Shown one piece after another: positions 43,764-54,553 of a stretch of 64,000 nt of DNA (its first letter is position 1; every line of letters starts with the position of its first letter). The notes under the pieces are model-generated. The model searched no databases and was not told the origin of the DNA. It saw only the letters and a list, made by a program, of their open reading frames with translations. The translations under genes and the position numbers were made by a program. The stretch covers positions 1-64,000 of the forward strand of contig NZ_JAZGJQ010000007.1 in NCBI RefSeq assembly GCF_036408855.1. The letters are read 5' to 3'. Source of the DNA: Olsenella_K absiana. Its GTDB lineage: Bacteria > Actinomycetota > Coriobacteriia > Coriobacteriales > Atopobiaceae.

Positions 43764-45170
43764 CTAGACCGCCTCCCTCCTCCTGCCGAAAACCCACCGG
43801 CGCCTCTTCCCGCCGGAGAGCCGAGCCGCCTTGGGCGAGGCGCCCTCCGGCAGGCGCCCGAGCTCGCCGAGGATCTGGGCGATGCAGTCGGACACGCACG
43901 CCACGTACTCGCTGCGCCCCTCCGAGAGCCGCCTCGCCTCGCCTGCCCCCATGAACTCGCCGACCTCCTCGCCCCCGTCGACGATGCGGAAGGAGCGCGC
44001 CGTCTCGAGCCCGATCTTCCCCCGGTCGATGACCGGGACGTCCCGCCTCCGCGGGTCCGCGCGGTTGACGACCCGGACGATCCTGGTCCTCGCCACCCCC
44101 AGGCGCACCGCGAGGGAGGCGAGCCGCGCCTGGGCGACCGCCGAGCCGGGCCCCTCGTCGACCGTGATCAAGAGCCGGTCCGAGCACTGCGCCGCCTGGG
44201 CGACCGCGTCGGTGAAGGTGGCGCTGGTATCCACCAGCACCAGGTCGTTGGCGTGGGCGAGGACGTCGAGTACGCCCGCGACGTGGGGCATCACGACCTC
44301 GGCCATCTCCGGGCGCCCGCACCCTCCCCAGAGGCGGACCCCCTCAGTCGCCTCCGCGCCGAGCCGCTCCACCAGGTCCGTCTCCATCTCGAGCATCTCG
44401 CCCAGGGGCGTGAGGTCTGCGGGGCCCGGCATCCCGAAGCAGGAGTAGAGGCTCCCGAACGCGAGGTCCATGTCGCACAGCGCGACCCTGAGGCCCCAGG
44501 AGGCAGCGACGCAGGCGCTGGTCGCGACCAGGGTCGTCTTGCCGACGCCCCCGCGCCCCGAGACGAACGTCAGGACCGGCGCGCGGGCTGCGGTCGCGAC
44601 GGGGGCCGGGGGAGGCGCATGGCGGGCACGCTCCTTCGACGACCCCGCCAACTGGGGCAGGCCGAGCGCTCGCGAAGGCTGCTCGGACACCAGCGTCGTG
44701 GGTACGAGGTCGGCCTCGAGCTCGGGCTCGTCGAGCTCGAGGCCAGGCAGGGAGCCGCGCCCCAGGCTCCCTCCGGGCACCCGCGCCCCTCCCGACCCGG
44801 CGGCCTCCCGAGCGCGTGGGTCCGACGGCGGGACGCGGGTACCCGCGGGGAGCCGCGAGAGCTCGACGACCTCGTCTATCCCTGCGATGTTCGCGCGGGA
44901 CAGGAGCGATCCGGTGGGCGACCTCGTCACGAGGTAGACAGCCCGTGCCGACCCGTCCCTCGCGACGGCGGCGGCGAGGTTGATGTCCGAGACCCCCGGC
45001 ACCCCGGGGCCGACGACGACCCCCTGCGGCCCCTCCCTCATCGCCCGTGCGCGCAGCTCCCCGGCGGAGCGGACGAAGTCGAGCTCGGCGGTGGGGCAGA
45101 GCTTCCGGCACGCGGCCTCCATCTCCTCCCTGTCCCCCTCCGGCGCGTACCCAAGCCATAGGTTCCTCAT
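43764..45170 (-). CDS. tadZ: Tad pilus localisation ATPase TadZ/CpaE
   Basis: A 468-residue protein: a receiver-like N-terminal domain (about 1-115), a Pro/Arg-rich linker (about 120-200), and a MinD/ParA-like ATPase with the deviant Walker A SGRGGVGKTTLVAT, DMDLAFGSLYSCFG and LVLVDTSATF. Proteins of this type place the pilus machine in the cell. The start is ATG 45168-45170. It precedes tadA directly. Confidence 0.9.
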   Translation of the reverse strand: MRNLWLGYAPEGDREEMEAACRKLCPTAELDFVRSAGELRARAMREGPQGVVVGPGVPGVSDINLAAAVARDGSARAVYLVTRSPTGSLLSRANIAGIDEVVELSRLPAGTRVPPSDPRAREAAGSGGARVPGGSLGRGSLPGLELDEPELEADLVPTTLVSEQPSRALGLPQLAGSSKERARHAPPPAPVATAARAPVLTFVSGRGGVGKTTLVATSACVAASWGLRVALCDMDLAFGSLYSCFGMPGPADLTPLGEMLEMETDLVERLGAEATEGVRLWGGCGRPEMAEVVMPHVAGVLDVLAHANDLVLVDTSATFTDAVAQAAQCSDRLLITVDEGPGSAVAQARLASLAVRLGVARTRIVRVVNRADPRRRDVPVIDRGKIGLETARSFRIVDGGEEVGEFMGAGEARRLSEGRSEYVACVSDCIAQILGELGRLPEGASPKAARLSGGKRRRWVFGRRREAV

Positions 45171-45255
45171 GTCCGCCCCCGTCTCCGGCCCCCGATGCGG
45201 GGAGCCACGACCGAATCCACCCTCCGCCCAGGCGGGCGCCAACCCCACCAGGGCT

Positions 45256-46011
45256 CTACTCCGTCGCCGGCACTTCGGACGTCGCCGACACCCCACCCGT
45301 CGCCGGCACCTCGCCCGACGCCCCGGGGCCTCCCGCAGCGACCTCGCTCGGCGCGGCGACGCCGCCCTCTCCCAGCCCCACGACGTCGTCCGCGGGGACA
45401 ACGACCCTCAGGGTCCCCGCGGTCGCGGCGACGAGGACGGACGCGACCTCCCCCGGCAAGACCGAGAGGCTGATGGAGCCCCTCGAGAGGGAGCCCGTAC
45501 CGGAGCCCGCCGTGGAGAGCACCACCGCGTCGGCGGAGACGAGCTCCATGGCCCCCTCCTCGGCGCGGAAGACGGCGACGTGGGAGCCCATGCGGACGCT
45601 CGGCGAGAGCCCGAGCTTGTCCGTGACGGGAACGGAGACCGCGACGTGCCCCGAGGGGACCTCGATCGCGTCGCCCTCCTCCCTGAAGTTCAGGCTGGTG
45701 AGCGGCATCCCGGCCGCCGCCGGCACCGTGAGCTCGCGCCCGACCACCTCGTCCATCGACACGACCGCCCCCTCGGGTACGAGGTCGACGAGCCAGTCGC
45801 GGGTAGCTGTGTTCGCCTTGGTCACGACGTCGCCCGCCTCGAGGGCGTCGCGCGCGACGACGAGGCTCACGACCTCTCCGCCGTAGCGCTGCAGGGCCTC
45901 CTGCCTGACGCGCTCGGCGTCGCCCCTCACGTGGTCCGCGAAGACGAGGAAGACGAGGACGACGAGCGCGGCGCACGCCGACGAGAAGACGATCCTGAAG
46001 CGCAGCGACAT
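45256..46011 (-). CDS. cpaB: CpaB/RcpC-type SAF domain protein
   Basis: A 251-residue protein with one N-terminal membrane helix (about 6-25), a SAF domain (VVARDALEAGDVVTKANTATRDW, then GRELTVPAAAGMPLTSLNF) and an RcpC-like C-terminal half ending in a Gly/Ala/Thr-rich tail. It is the first gene of the Tad operon. GGAGGGG lies directly before the ATG. In Gram-negatives CpaB helps the outer-membrane secretin; here no secretin is expected, so its role is likely wall-related. Confidence 0.88.
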   Translation of the reverse strand: MSLRFRIVFSSACAALVVLVFLVFADHVRGDAERVRQEALQRYGGEVVSLVVARDALEAGDVVTKANTATRDWLVDLVPEGAVVSMDEVVGRELTVPAAAGMPLTSLNFREEGDAIEVPSGHVAVSVPVTDKLGLSPSVRMGSHVAVFRAEEGAMELVSADAVVLSTAGSGTGSLSRGSISLSVLPGEVASVLVAATAGTLRVVVPADDVVGLGEGGVAAPSEVAAGGPGASGEVPATGGVSATSEVPATE

Positions 46012-46388
46012 GGCCCCTCCAAGCGTCGAGGGGCGAGGCCCCGCGTGACGGTGAGGAGATTCTGGCCCCGGCAGGGCGCCGCGGACGCCAGGTCCCGGGA
46101 AAGGACCCGCCCCGTCCTGCACGAACCTCGCACGGACCTGCCAGGCCGGCGCACGCGCCGAGGGCCACCTCGCACGCGCCGTCGTCCCCCATGGGCCTAG
46201 GTTGCATCGTTGATTCTTCCGGCAGACCGGATATGTAGGGGGTGTGGAGACGGGACCCGCCCGCCGGCGGCACCGCGTCGACCCGACGTCCTTGTCCGCC
46301 AAGCGGGCGCGCCGTGCGGGCAAGGCACGGGTACACTGTCTCAGCGCGTCGGTCGCGCACCAAGGGAGAAGGCGGAGAAGGAGGCATC
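46012..46388. promoter_or_regulatory. Divergent region between Tad operon and DUF218 gene
   Basis: A G+C-rich gap of 377 bases that must hold the promoter of the Tad operon. A short A+T-richer stretch at 46200-46240 (GTTGCATCGTTGATTC, then GGATATGTAGGG) is the only promoter-like part. No repeat, riboswitch or RNA gene recognised. Confidence 0.3.
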
Positions 46389-47258
46389 GTGAGGCTCAAC
46401 GCCCTCGAAGGGAAGTACGCCCGCCTCTCGCGGGCGGCACTCGTGGCCTCGGTCGCGCTTGCGGCCGCGCTCGCGGGGGCCTCCGTCGTCCAGGGCGCCC
46501 CCTCGCCGCTGGCGATCGGCGCGAGCGCGGCGCTCGTCGCCCTCAACGTGGCCCACGTCCATGCGTACGGACCCACGTTCGGCGTGATTCCCACCGCGGC
46601 GCTCTCGCTGCTGCCGGTCCTCGGCTCCGCTGCCGCGGGCGCCCGGGGGCTCCTGCGCGCGGCGCTCTCGGCGCTCCTCGCCATGGGACTTCTCTGCGCG
46701 CTGGTCTTCGCGTGCTACGTCGCCGCCTTCGCCGTCGCGGCGTACCTGCCGAAGGACTCCGGGCGAAACCGCGTCTACGCGGTGCTCGGGCACTCCTCGC
46801 CGACCGCCAACCCCACAGACGAGCTCGTCTGGAGGCTCGAGCGGGCGCTCAGGGTCCATCGCGCCGACCCCGGGGCGCGCTTCGTCCTCTCCGGGGGCCG
46901 CACCTGGGCCTCAGACGTATCCGAGGCCCAGCTCATGGCCGACTACCTGCTGGAGCGCGGCGTGCCCGCGGAGTCCCTCGTGCTGGAGGACGCCTCGACC
47001 ACCACGCAGGAGAACCTCGAGAACGTCTGCCGGATCATGCGCCAGAGCTTCCCCACGGCGACGCTCCACGTCGTCACGAGCGACTACCACGAGTTCCGCG
47101 CAGCCAGCATCGCGCGCGGCCTGGGCGTCGTGGCCTACCCCGAGGCAGCCCCCACGCCGCCTCTGCGCCTGGTGCAGGACTGGCTCAGGGAGGTCCTGCT
47201 GGTGCAGTCCATGCAGAGGAGGGCCCTCGCCCGCCGCCTCGCGTCTTCGCGCAGGTAG
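46389..47258 (+). CDS. YdcF/SanA-like DUF218 membrane protein
   Basis: A 289-residue protein with four hydrophobic segments in the first 120 residues and a C-terminal DUF218 domain: VYAVLGHSS, ARFVLSGGRTW, SEAQLMADYLLERGVPAESLVLEDASTTTQENLENV and VVTSDYHEFRAASIA. These are the family's conserved blocks; YdcF-like proteins bind S-adenosylmethionine or act on envelope precursors. GTG start with AAGGAGG five bases upstream; the longer reading from 46242 has no ribosome site. Confidence 0.85.
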   Translation: MRLNALEGKYARLSRAALVASVALAAALAGASVVQGAPSPLAIGASAALVALNVAHVHAYGPTFGVIPTAALSLLPVLGSAAAGARGLLRAALSALLAMGLLCALVFACYVAAFAVAAYLPKDSGRNRVYAVLGHSSPTANPTDELVWRLERALRVHRADPGARFVLSGGRTWASDVSEAQLMADYLLERGVPAESLVLEDASTTTQENLENVCRIMRQSFPTATLHVVTSDYHEFRAASIARGLGVVAYPEAAPTPPLRLVQDWLREVLLVQSMQRRALARRLASSRR

Positions 47259-47317
47259 CGGACGGGGGCAGAGCGGGTCCCCTCCGCGCGCAGCGGCCGG
47301 CACGCCGTCGCCCGGGG

Positions 47318-48607
47318 CTAGAGCGTGATGTCGGGGTCGAGCGAGCCCGCGCTGCGGCGCATCTCCTGCGCGAGGGCTACATAGGCGTCCGCGCGCTCGC
47401 GGGGTATCTCGCCCGTGCGCACGCGCGCGCGGACCTCGCAGCCGGGCTCGATCGTATGCGTGCAGTCCCGGAAGCGGCACGCCGACGCCGCCTCGGCGAC
47501 GTCCGGGAAGACCCGCGCCAACCCGCGCTCGTGCCCCACCAGGGGCAGGCTCCTGAGGCCCGGCTCGTCCACGATGACGCCCGCACCGGGCAGGTCCACC
47601 ATGCGCCGCGCCACCGTCGTGTGCCGGCCGGCGTCGTCTCGCTCGCGGACCCTCCCCACCTCGAGCGCGTCGTGGCCGAGAAGAGCGTTGAGCAGCGTGG
47701 ACTTGCCCGCGCCGGACTCCCCCAGCACGATGGCGACGGTGCCGCGGGGAACGAGCCCGAGCACGCCCTCGACCCCCCAGCTGACGCCCTGCCCGCGGCA
47801 GGCCTCAGCGAGCGCGCGCAGGTCCTCCGCGGAGGCGCCCCCGCCCGTCCGCGCGCCGGCCGCCGTCACGGCGAGCGGGCAGTCCTCGCCGAGGGTGCGA
47901 CGGACCAGCCTGAGGTCCCGCTCGAGCAGCTCGACGCCGGCCCGGTCGGCCTTCGTCAGCACGACGGCGGCCCGCGCGTGGCAGTCCTCCGCGATCACGG
48001 CCGACCGCACGATGCGGTCCAGGTCGAGCTCGCGTCGGCCGAGAGCCTGGGCCACGAGCACGACGTCCACGTTCGCGGCGAGGGTCTGGCGCTTGCCGCG
48101 CGACCCTCCCCGCCAGCGCGCGATGTCGCTCTCGCGCGGCAGGACGAACTCGATGACGGCCATGTCGTGGTCGTGGGGCCTGCGCAGGCACACCCAGTCG
48201 CCTACGGCGGCGGAGGGCTCGCGCACCACGCCGAAGCGGAAGGAGAACTCCGCCCGCACGATGCCGGAGGCCGCGACCACCGCGGGGAAGGAGCGGTCGA
48301 GCCTCACCACGCAGGCGGGCTCGACCTCCCGCACGTCGATGCCCTCCGCCGCGAGCTCGGCCACGTCGAGCGCGAAGGCCTCGCGCTGGGCCCCGCCCAT
48401 CGAGAGCTTGTCGAAGGGCGGGACGTCGGAGAGCGAGGAAAGGGCCGGCAGGGCCTCTGCGGCCCCACCGGCTCCCTTGTCGTGCGCACGTCCTTGTCCG
48501 CGCCCGCCGCGCCCGGCGCGCCCGGCGCCGGCCGCGGCCGCCCCGCGCGGCGCACGCCCCGGCTTGCCGGCGGCGTGGCCCTGCGGGTGCTTGGAGCGCC
48601 TGGCCAT
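47318..48607 (-). CDS. rsgA: Ribosome small subunit GTPase RsgA
   Basis: A 429-residue circularly permuted GTPase that checks maturation of the 30S subunit. Order of motifs is permuted as expected: G4 LTKAD, then G1 GESGAGKSTLLN, switch RHTT, and G3 DEPG; the C-terminal zinc knuckle appears as CRFRDCTHTIEPGCEV. About 70 residues of Gly/Ala/Arg-rich sequence precede the OB-fold, longer than usual. ATG 48605-48607 follows the Ca2+ ATPase stop by five bases, so they share a transcript. Confidence 0.95.
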   Translation of the reverse strand: MARRSKHPQGHAAGKPGRAPRGAAAAGAGRAGRGGRGQGRAHDKGAGGAAEALPALSSLSDVPPFDKLSMGGAQREAFALDVAELAAEGIDVREVEPACVVRLDRSFPAVVAASGIVRAEFSFRFGVVREPSAAVGDWVCLRRPHDHDMAVIEFVLPRESDIARWRGGSRGKRQTLAANVDVVLVAQALGRRELDLDRIVRSAVIAEDCHARAAVVLTKADRAGVELLERDLRLVRRTLGEDCPLAVTAAGARTGGGASAEDLRALAEACRGQGVSWGVEGVLGLVPRGTVAIVLGESGAGKSTLLNALLGHDALEVGRVRERDDAGRHTTVARRMVDLPGAGVIVDEPGLRSLPLVGHERGLARVFPDVAEAASACRFRDCTHTIEPGCEVRARVRTGEIPRERADAYVALAQEMRRSAGSLDPDITL

Positions 48608-48612
48608 CTCTG

Positions 48613-51303
<2,691 letters not shown>

Positions 51304-51689
51304 GGTGTTTCCTCCCGGGGATTCAGGCGGGGTCCTCCGCCAAGCTCCGCGCCCGGTAGATTGATGCCCGATCATAATTCCCCAGGAGGGGCAAGGGCTC
51401 ACCAAGGCTGCCATACCAGACGCCTTACGAACCAACCATTATACAGGGGGCCACCCGCGCCGCCGCCCGCGCCACCCTCTCGACGGCATCTCCAAGTCAG
51501 CCGCGCGCCCCCGTCCGGATCGCCGGGGGACGTGGGCCCGGGCGAGGCGCCTCTCAAGTTGAGCACCCATCAGGGGTCAACCCCCACATATATTCCGGTG
51601 CGGTTCACGGGCGCCCGGGGGCGCTAAACTACAGGTATCTGGTCAGTAGGTGTGGCGAGGGCTACACGAATGCACGGGGAAGGACGAAC
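51304..51689. promoter_or_regulatory. Divergent region between Ca2+ ATPase and lactate dehydrogenase
   Basis: 386 bases without a gene. A minus-strand TATAAT at 51443-51438 could be the -10 of the ATPase; a plus-strand TATATT at 51589-51594 could serve the dehydrogenase. Neither has a good -35. GGGGTCAACCCC at 51573-51584 is a short palindrome-like element. The part at 51450-51540 is Pro/Arg-codon-like G+C-rich sequence without signals. Confidence 0.3.
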
Positions 51690-52694
51690 ATGAAGATTCT
51701 CTTCTACGGCACCGCCAGCTACGACAAGGACTCCTTCTCGAGAGAGCTCCCGGACTACCCGGGGATCTCGGTCGACTTCATCGAGACGAACCTGACTCCC
51801 ATGACCGCCGCCCTCGCCCGTGGCTACGACGCCGTCTGCGCCTTCGTGAACGCTGACGTCCACGCCATGACGCTCGAGATCCTCGCCGGCTTCGGCGTCA
51901 AGCTCGTCCTCATGCGCTGCGCCGGCTTCGACGCCGTCGACGTCGACATGGCCAAGGAGCTCGGGCTGAAGGTCACCCGCGTCCCGGCCTACTCCCCCGA
52001 GGCGATCGCCGAGCACGCCATGGCGCTCGGCCTGTGCGCCAACCGCCGCATCCACAAGGGCTACATCCGCGTGCGCGAGAACAACTTCGCGCTCGACGGC
52101 CTGGTCGGCGAGACCCTTCACGGCAAGACCGCGGGCATCATCGGCACCGGCCGCATCGGCGCCGCCCTCTGCCGCATCTGCAAGGGCTTCGGCATGACCG
52201 TCCTCGGCTCCGACCTCTACCCCAACCAGAAGCTCGTGGACGAGGAGCACGTGGTCGACGAGTACGTCACCTACGACGAGCTCTACGCCCGCGCGGACTT
52301 CATCAGCCTCCACGCCTTCCTCAACGAGGAGAGCTACCACATGATCAACGACGAGTCCATCGCCAAGATGAAGGACGGCGTCATCTTCGTGAACACCGGC
52401 CGCGGCGGCCTCGTCGACACCCAGGCCCTCATCCGCGGCGTCCTCTCCGGCAAGATCGGCGCCGCCGGCCTGGACGTCTACGAGGAGGAGAACGCCAACG
52501 TCTACCAGAACCGCGCGGGCGAGGTCATCGACTCCATCACCGCGCGCCTGTGCTCCTTCCCCAACGTCGTGATGACGAGCCACCAGGCCTTCTTCACCAG
52601 GGAGGCCCTGAGCGAGATCGCGCGCGTCACGCTCGACAACGCGCAGCACTTCGCCAGGGGCGAGGAGTTCATCCCCCGCTCGCAGGTCTGCTAG
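51690..52694 (+). CDS. ldhA: D-2-hydroxyacid dehydrogenase, D-lactate dehydrogenase type
   Basis: A 334-residue NAD-dependent D-isomer dehydrogenase, probably reducing pyruvate to D-lactate. Typical LdhA stretches are LMRCAGFDAVDVDMAKELGLKVTRVPAYSPEAIAEHA, the NAD loop GIIGTGRIGAALCRICKGFGM, the catalytic Arg in NTGRGGLVD, Glu in LDVYEEE and His in SHQAFFTREAL. GGGGAAGGA precedes the ATG. Location next to pyruvate kinase fits a fermentative role. A related 2-hydroxyacid substrate cannot be excluded. Confidence 0.9.
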   Translation: MKILFYGTASYDKDSFSRELPDYPGISVDFIETNLTPMTAALARGYDAVCAFVNADVHAMTLEILAGFGVKLVLMRCAGFDAVDVDMAKELGLKVTRVPAYSPEAIAEHAMALGLCANRRIHKGYIRVRENNFALDGLVGETLHGKTAGIIGTGRIGAALCRICKGFGMTVLGSDLYPNQKLVDEEHVVDEYVTYDELYARADFISLHAFLNEESYHMINDESIAKMKDGVIFVNTGRGGLVDTQALIRGVLSGKIGAAGLDVYEEENANVYQNRAGEVIDSITARLCSFPNVVMTSHQAFFTREALSEIARVTLDNAQHFARGEEFIPRSQVC

Positions 52695-52697
52695 GAA

Positions 52698-52728
52698 GCG
52701 CGCCGGGCTTGGGGCGTGCCCGGCGCGC
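52698..52728 (+). terminator. G+C-rich hairpin after ldhA
   Basis: A perfect 11-base-pair stem GCGCGCCGGGC/GCCCGGCGCGC (52698-52708 with 52718-52728), three bases after the stop. No U-run. Confidence 0.6.
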
Positions 52729-52807
52729 GCCCCAAGCCCGAACCCTGGGCCGTCGCCAAAAGTCAGATGATTGATGTCATAAGATTGGGATAATGTCAAT
52801 AATTATT

Positions 52808-52836
52808 TTGTAGACGTCCGTATTTTCTGTTATACG
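52808..52836 (+). promoter_or_regulatory. Candidate pyk promoter
   Basis: The 52760-52860 stretch is A+T-rich. TTGTAG (52808-52813) and TATACG (52831-52836) are 17 bases apart; both match the consensus only partly. Confidence 0.35.
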
Positions 52837-52891
52837 GTATCATCAGTTCGGGCATACACGGGACGAACCCATAAGCGTCTCTGCACCGATA

Positions 52892-52921
52892 AGCTGCCCG
52901 ACGGACGTCCGTCGGGCAGCT
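52892..52921 (+). promoter_or_regulatory. Perfect 30-base palindrome in the pyk leader
   Basis: Bases 52892-52906 are the exact reverse complement of 52907-52921, centred on GGACGTCC. It ends 11 bases before the pyk ribosome site (AGGAGG at 52930-52935) and has no U-run. It could be a regulator site on DNA or a stabilising hairpin at the 5' end of the mRNA. ACGTCCGT recurs at 52814-52821 in the candidate promoter. Confidence 0.7.
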
Positions 52922-52943
52922 CCTTGATAGGAGGAACCCAAGT

Positions 52944-54383
52944 ATGGTCAACAAGAGGACCAAGATCGTCTGCACCATGGGCCCGGCCACGGAGGACGAC
53001 GACGTTCTGCGCAAGCTCATCGAGTCCGGCATGAACGTCGCCCGCTTCAACTTCAGCCACGGCTCCCACGACTACCACCGCAACAACATCGACCGCGTCC
53101 GCCGCATCTCCAAGGAGCTCGGCACGTACGTGGCCATCATGCTCGACACCAAGGGCCCCGAGATCCGCACCGGCCTACTCAAGGACCACGAGAAGGTCAC
53201 CCTCGCCACCGGCCAGGACGTCGTGATCACCACCGACGAGGTCGAGGGCACCTCCGAGCGCTTCTCGCTCGACTACAAGAACCTCCCCAACGAGGTGACC
53301 AAGGGCTCCATCATCCTCATCGACGACGGCCTCCTCGGCTTCGAGGTCGACCACGTCGAGGGCAACGACATCCACTGCACCTGCACCAACGGCGGCGAGC
53401 TCGGCGAGAGGAAGGGCGTCAACGTCCCCAACGTCGAGGTCGGCCTGCCCTCCGTCACCGAGCAGGACCGCGCCGACATCATGTTCGGCTGCGAGCTGGG
53501 CATCGACGCGATCGCCGCGTCCTTCATCCGCAACGGCGCCGCCGTCGACGAGATCCGCCACATCTGCCGCGAGATGGGCGAGAGCAACGTCCTCATCTTC
53601 CCCAAGATCGAGAGCGCCATGGGCGTCAGGAACTTCGACGAGATCCTCGAGCACTCCGACGGCATCATGGTCGCCCGCGGCGACCTCGGCGTGGAGATCC
53701 CGGCCGAGCAGGTCCCGCACGTCCAGAAGACCATCATCCACAAGTGCAACGACTCCTACAAGCCGGTCATCACCGCCACGCAGATGCTCGACTCGATGAT
53801 CCGCAACCCGCGCCCGACGCGCGCCGAGGTCAACGACGTCGCCAACGCCATCTACGACGGTACCGACTGCGTGATGCTCTCCGGCGAGTCCGCCGCCGGC
53901 AAGTACCCCGTGGAGGCCGTCCGCACGATGGCCGCCATCGCGACCGAGACCGAGCGCTACCTCAAGGAGCGCCACCAGTACCACGACCGCGGCGGCATCA
54001 AGAACGTCAACGGCTCCGTGGGCTTCGCCGCCGTCACCATGGCCAACCGCGTGGGCGCCAAGTGCATCCTCGCACCCACCCACTCCGGCCGCACCGCGCG
54101 CCTGATCGCCACCTTCCGCCCGAGCCTGCCCGTCTACGCCATGTCCCCCAGCGAGGTCGCGCTGCGTCGCACCTGCTTCTACTGGGGCGTCGAGGGCCTC
54201 AAGACGTCCGAGCAGGGCAACCTCTCCGACACCTGCTACAACGCGCTGATGGTCGCCAAGGAGAACGGCGTCGTCGACGCGGGCGACCTCGTGGTCATCA
54301 CCGCCGGCGACCCGCACACCTCGCCGTCGCAGGGGGACTACACCACGTCCACCAACATGGCGATGATCGCCCAGGTCCAGTAG
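52944..54383 (+). CDS. pyk: Pyruvate kinase
   Basis: A 479-residue glycolytic enzyme making pyruvate and ATP from phosphoenolpyruvate and ADP. Conserved parts: KIVCTMGPATEDDD near the start, NVARFNFSHG, MLDTKGPEIRTG, IFPKIESAMGVRNFDEIL with the catalytic Lys, the MVARGDLGVEIP loop, and ATQMLDSMIRNPRPTRAEVNDVANA. The C-terminal domain is complete. AGGAGG precedes the ATG. It is transcribed alone, with a terminator behind it. Confidence 0.98.
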   Translation: MVNKRTKIVCTMGPATEDDDVLRKLIESGMNVARFNFSHGSHDYHRNNIDRVRRISKELGTYVAIMLDTKGPEIRTGLLKDHEKVTLATGQDVVITTDEVEGTSERFSLDYKNLPNEVTKGSIILIDDGLLGFEVDHVEGNDIHCTCTNGGELGERKGVNVPNVEVGLPSVTEQDRADIMFGCELGIDAIAASFIRNGAAVDEIRHICREMGESNVLIFPKIESAMGVRNFDEILEHSDGIMVARGDLGVEIPAEQVPHVQKTIIHKCNDSYKPVITATQMLDSMIRNPRPTRAEVNDVANAIYDGTDCVMLSGESAAGKYPVEAVRTMAAIATETERYLKERHQYHDRGGIKNVNGSVGFAAVTMANRVGAKCILAPTHSGRTARLIATFRPSLPVYAMSPSEVALRRTCFYWGVEGLKTSEQGNLSDTCYNALMVAKENGVVDAGDLVVITAGDPHTSPSQGDYTTSTNMAMIAQVQ

Positions 54384-54474
54384 GGACCGAGGCTGGCAGC
54401 CCCGGCAGGAGACGAGCCTCCAGCCGGGCACGCGGGGCCGATAAGGACGCGCGCGTCGCGCGCACGAAACAGGA

Positions 54475-54503
54475 GGGGCGCTCGGGCTCTGCCCGGGCGC
54501 CCC
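54475..54503 (+). terminator. Terminator hairpin between pyk and the amylase gene
   Basis: A 13-base-pair stem with one G-U pair (54475-54487 with 54491-54503), a three-base loop and a pyrimidine-rich TCCCCTCTC tail. It lies between convergent genes. Confidence 0.7.
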
Positions 54504-54553
54504 TCCCCTCTCGAGGACCGGTCCTTCTCGCCGCGAGACCGGCGAGGGCCCCG

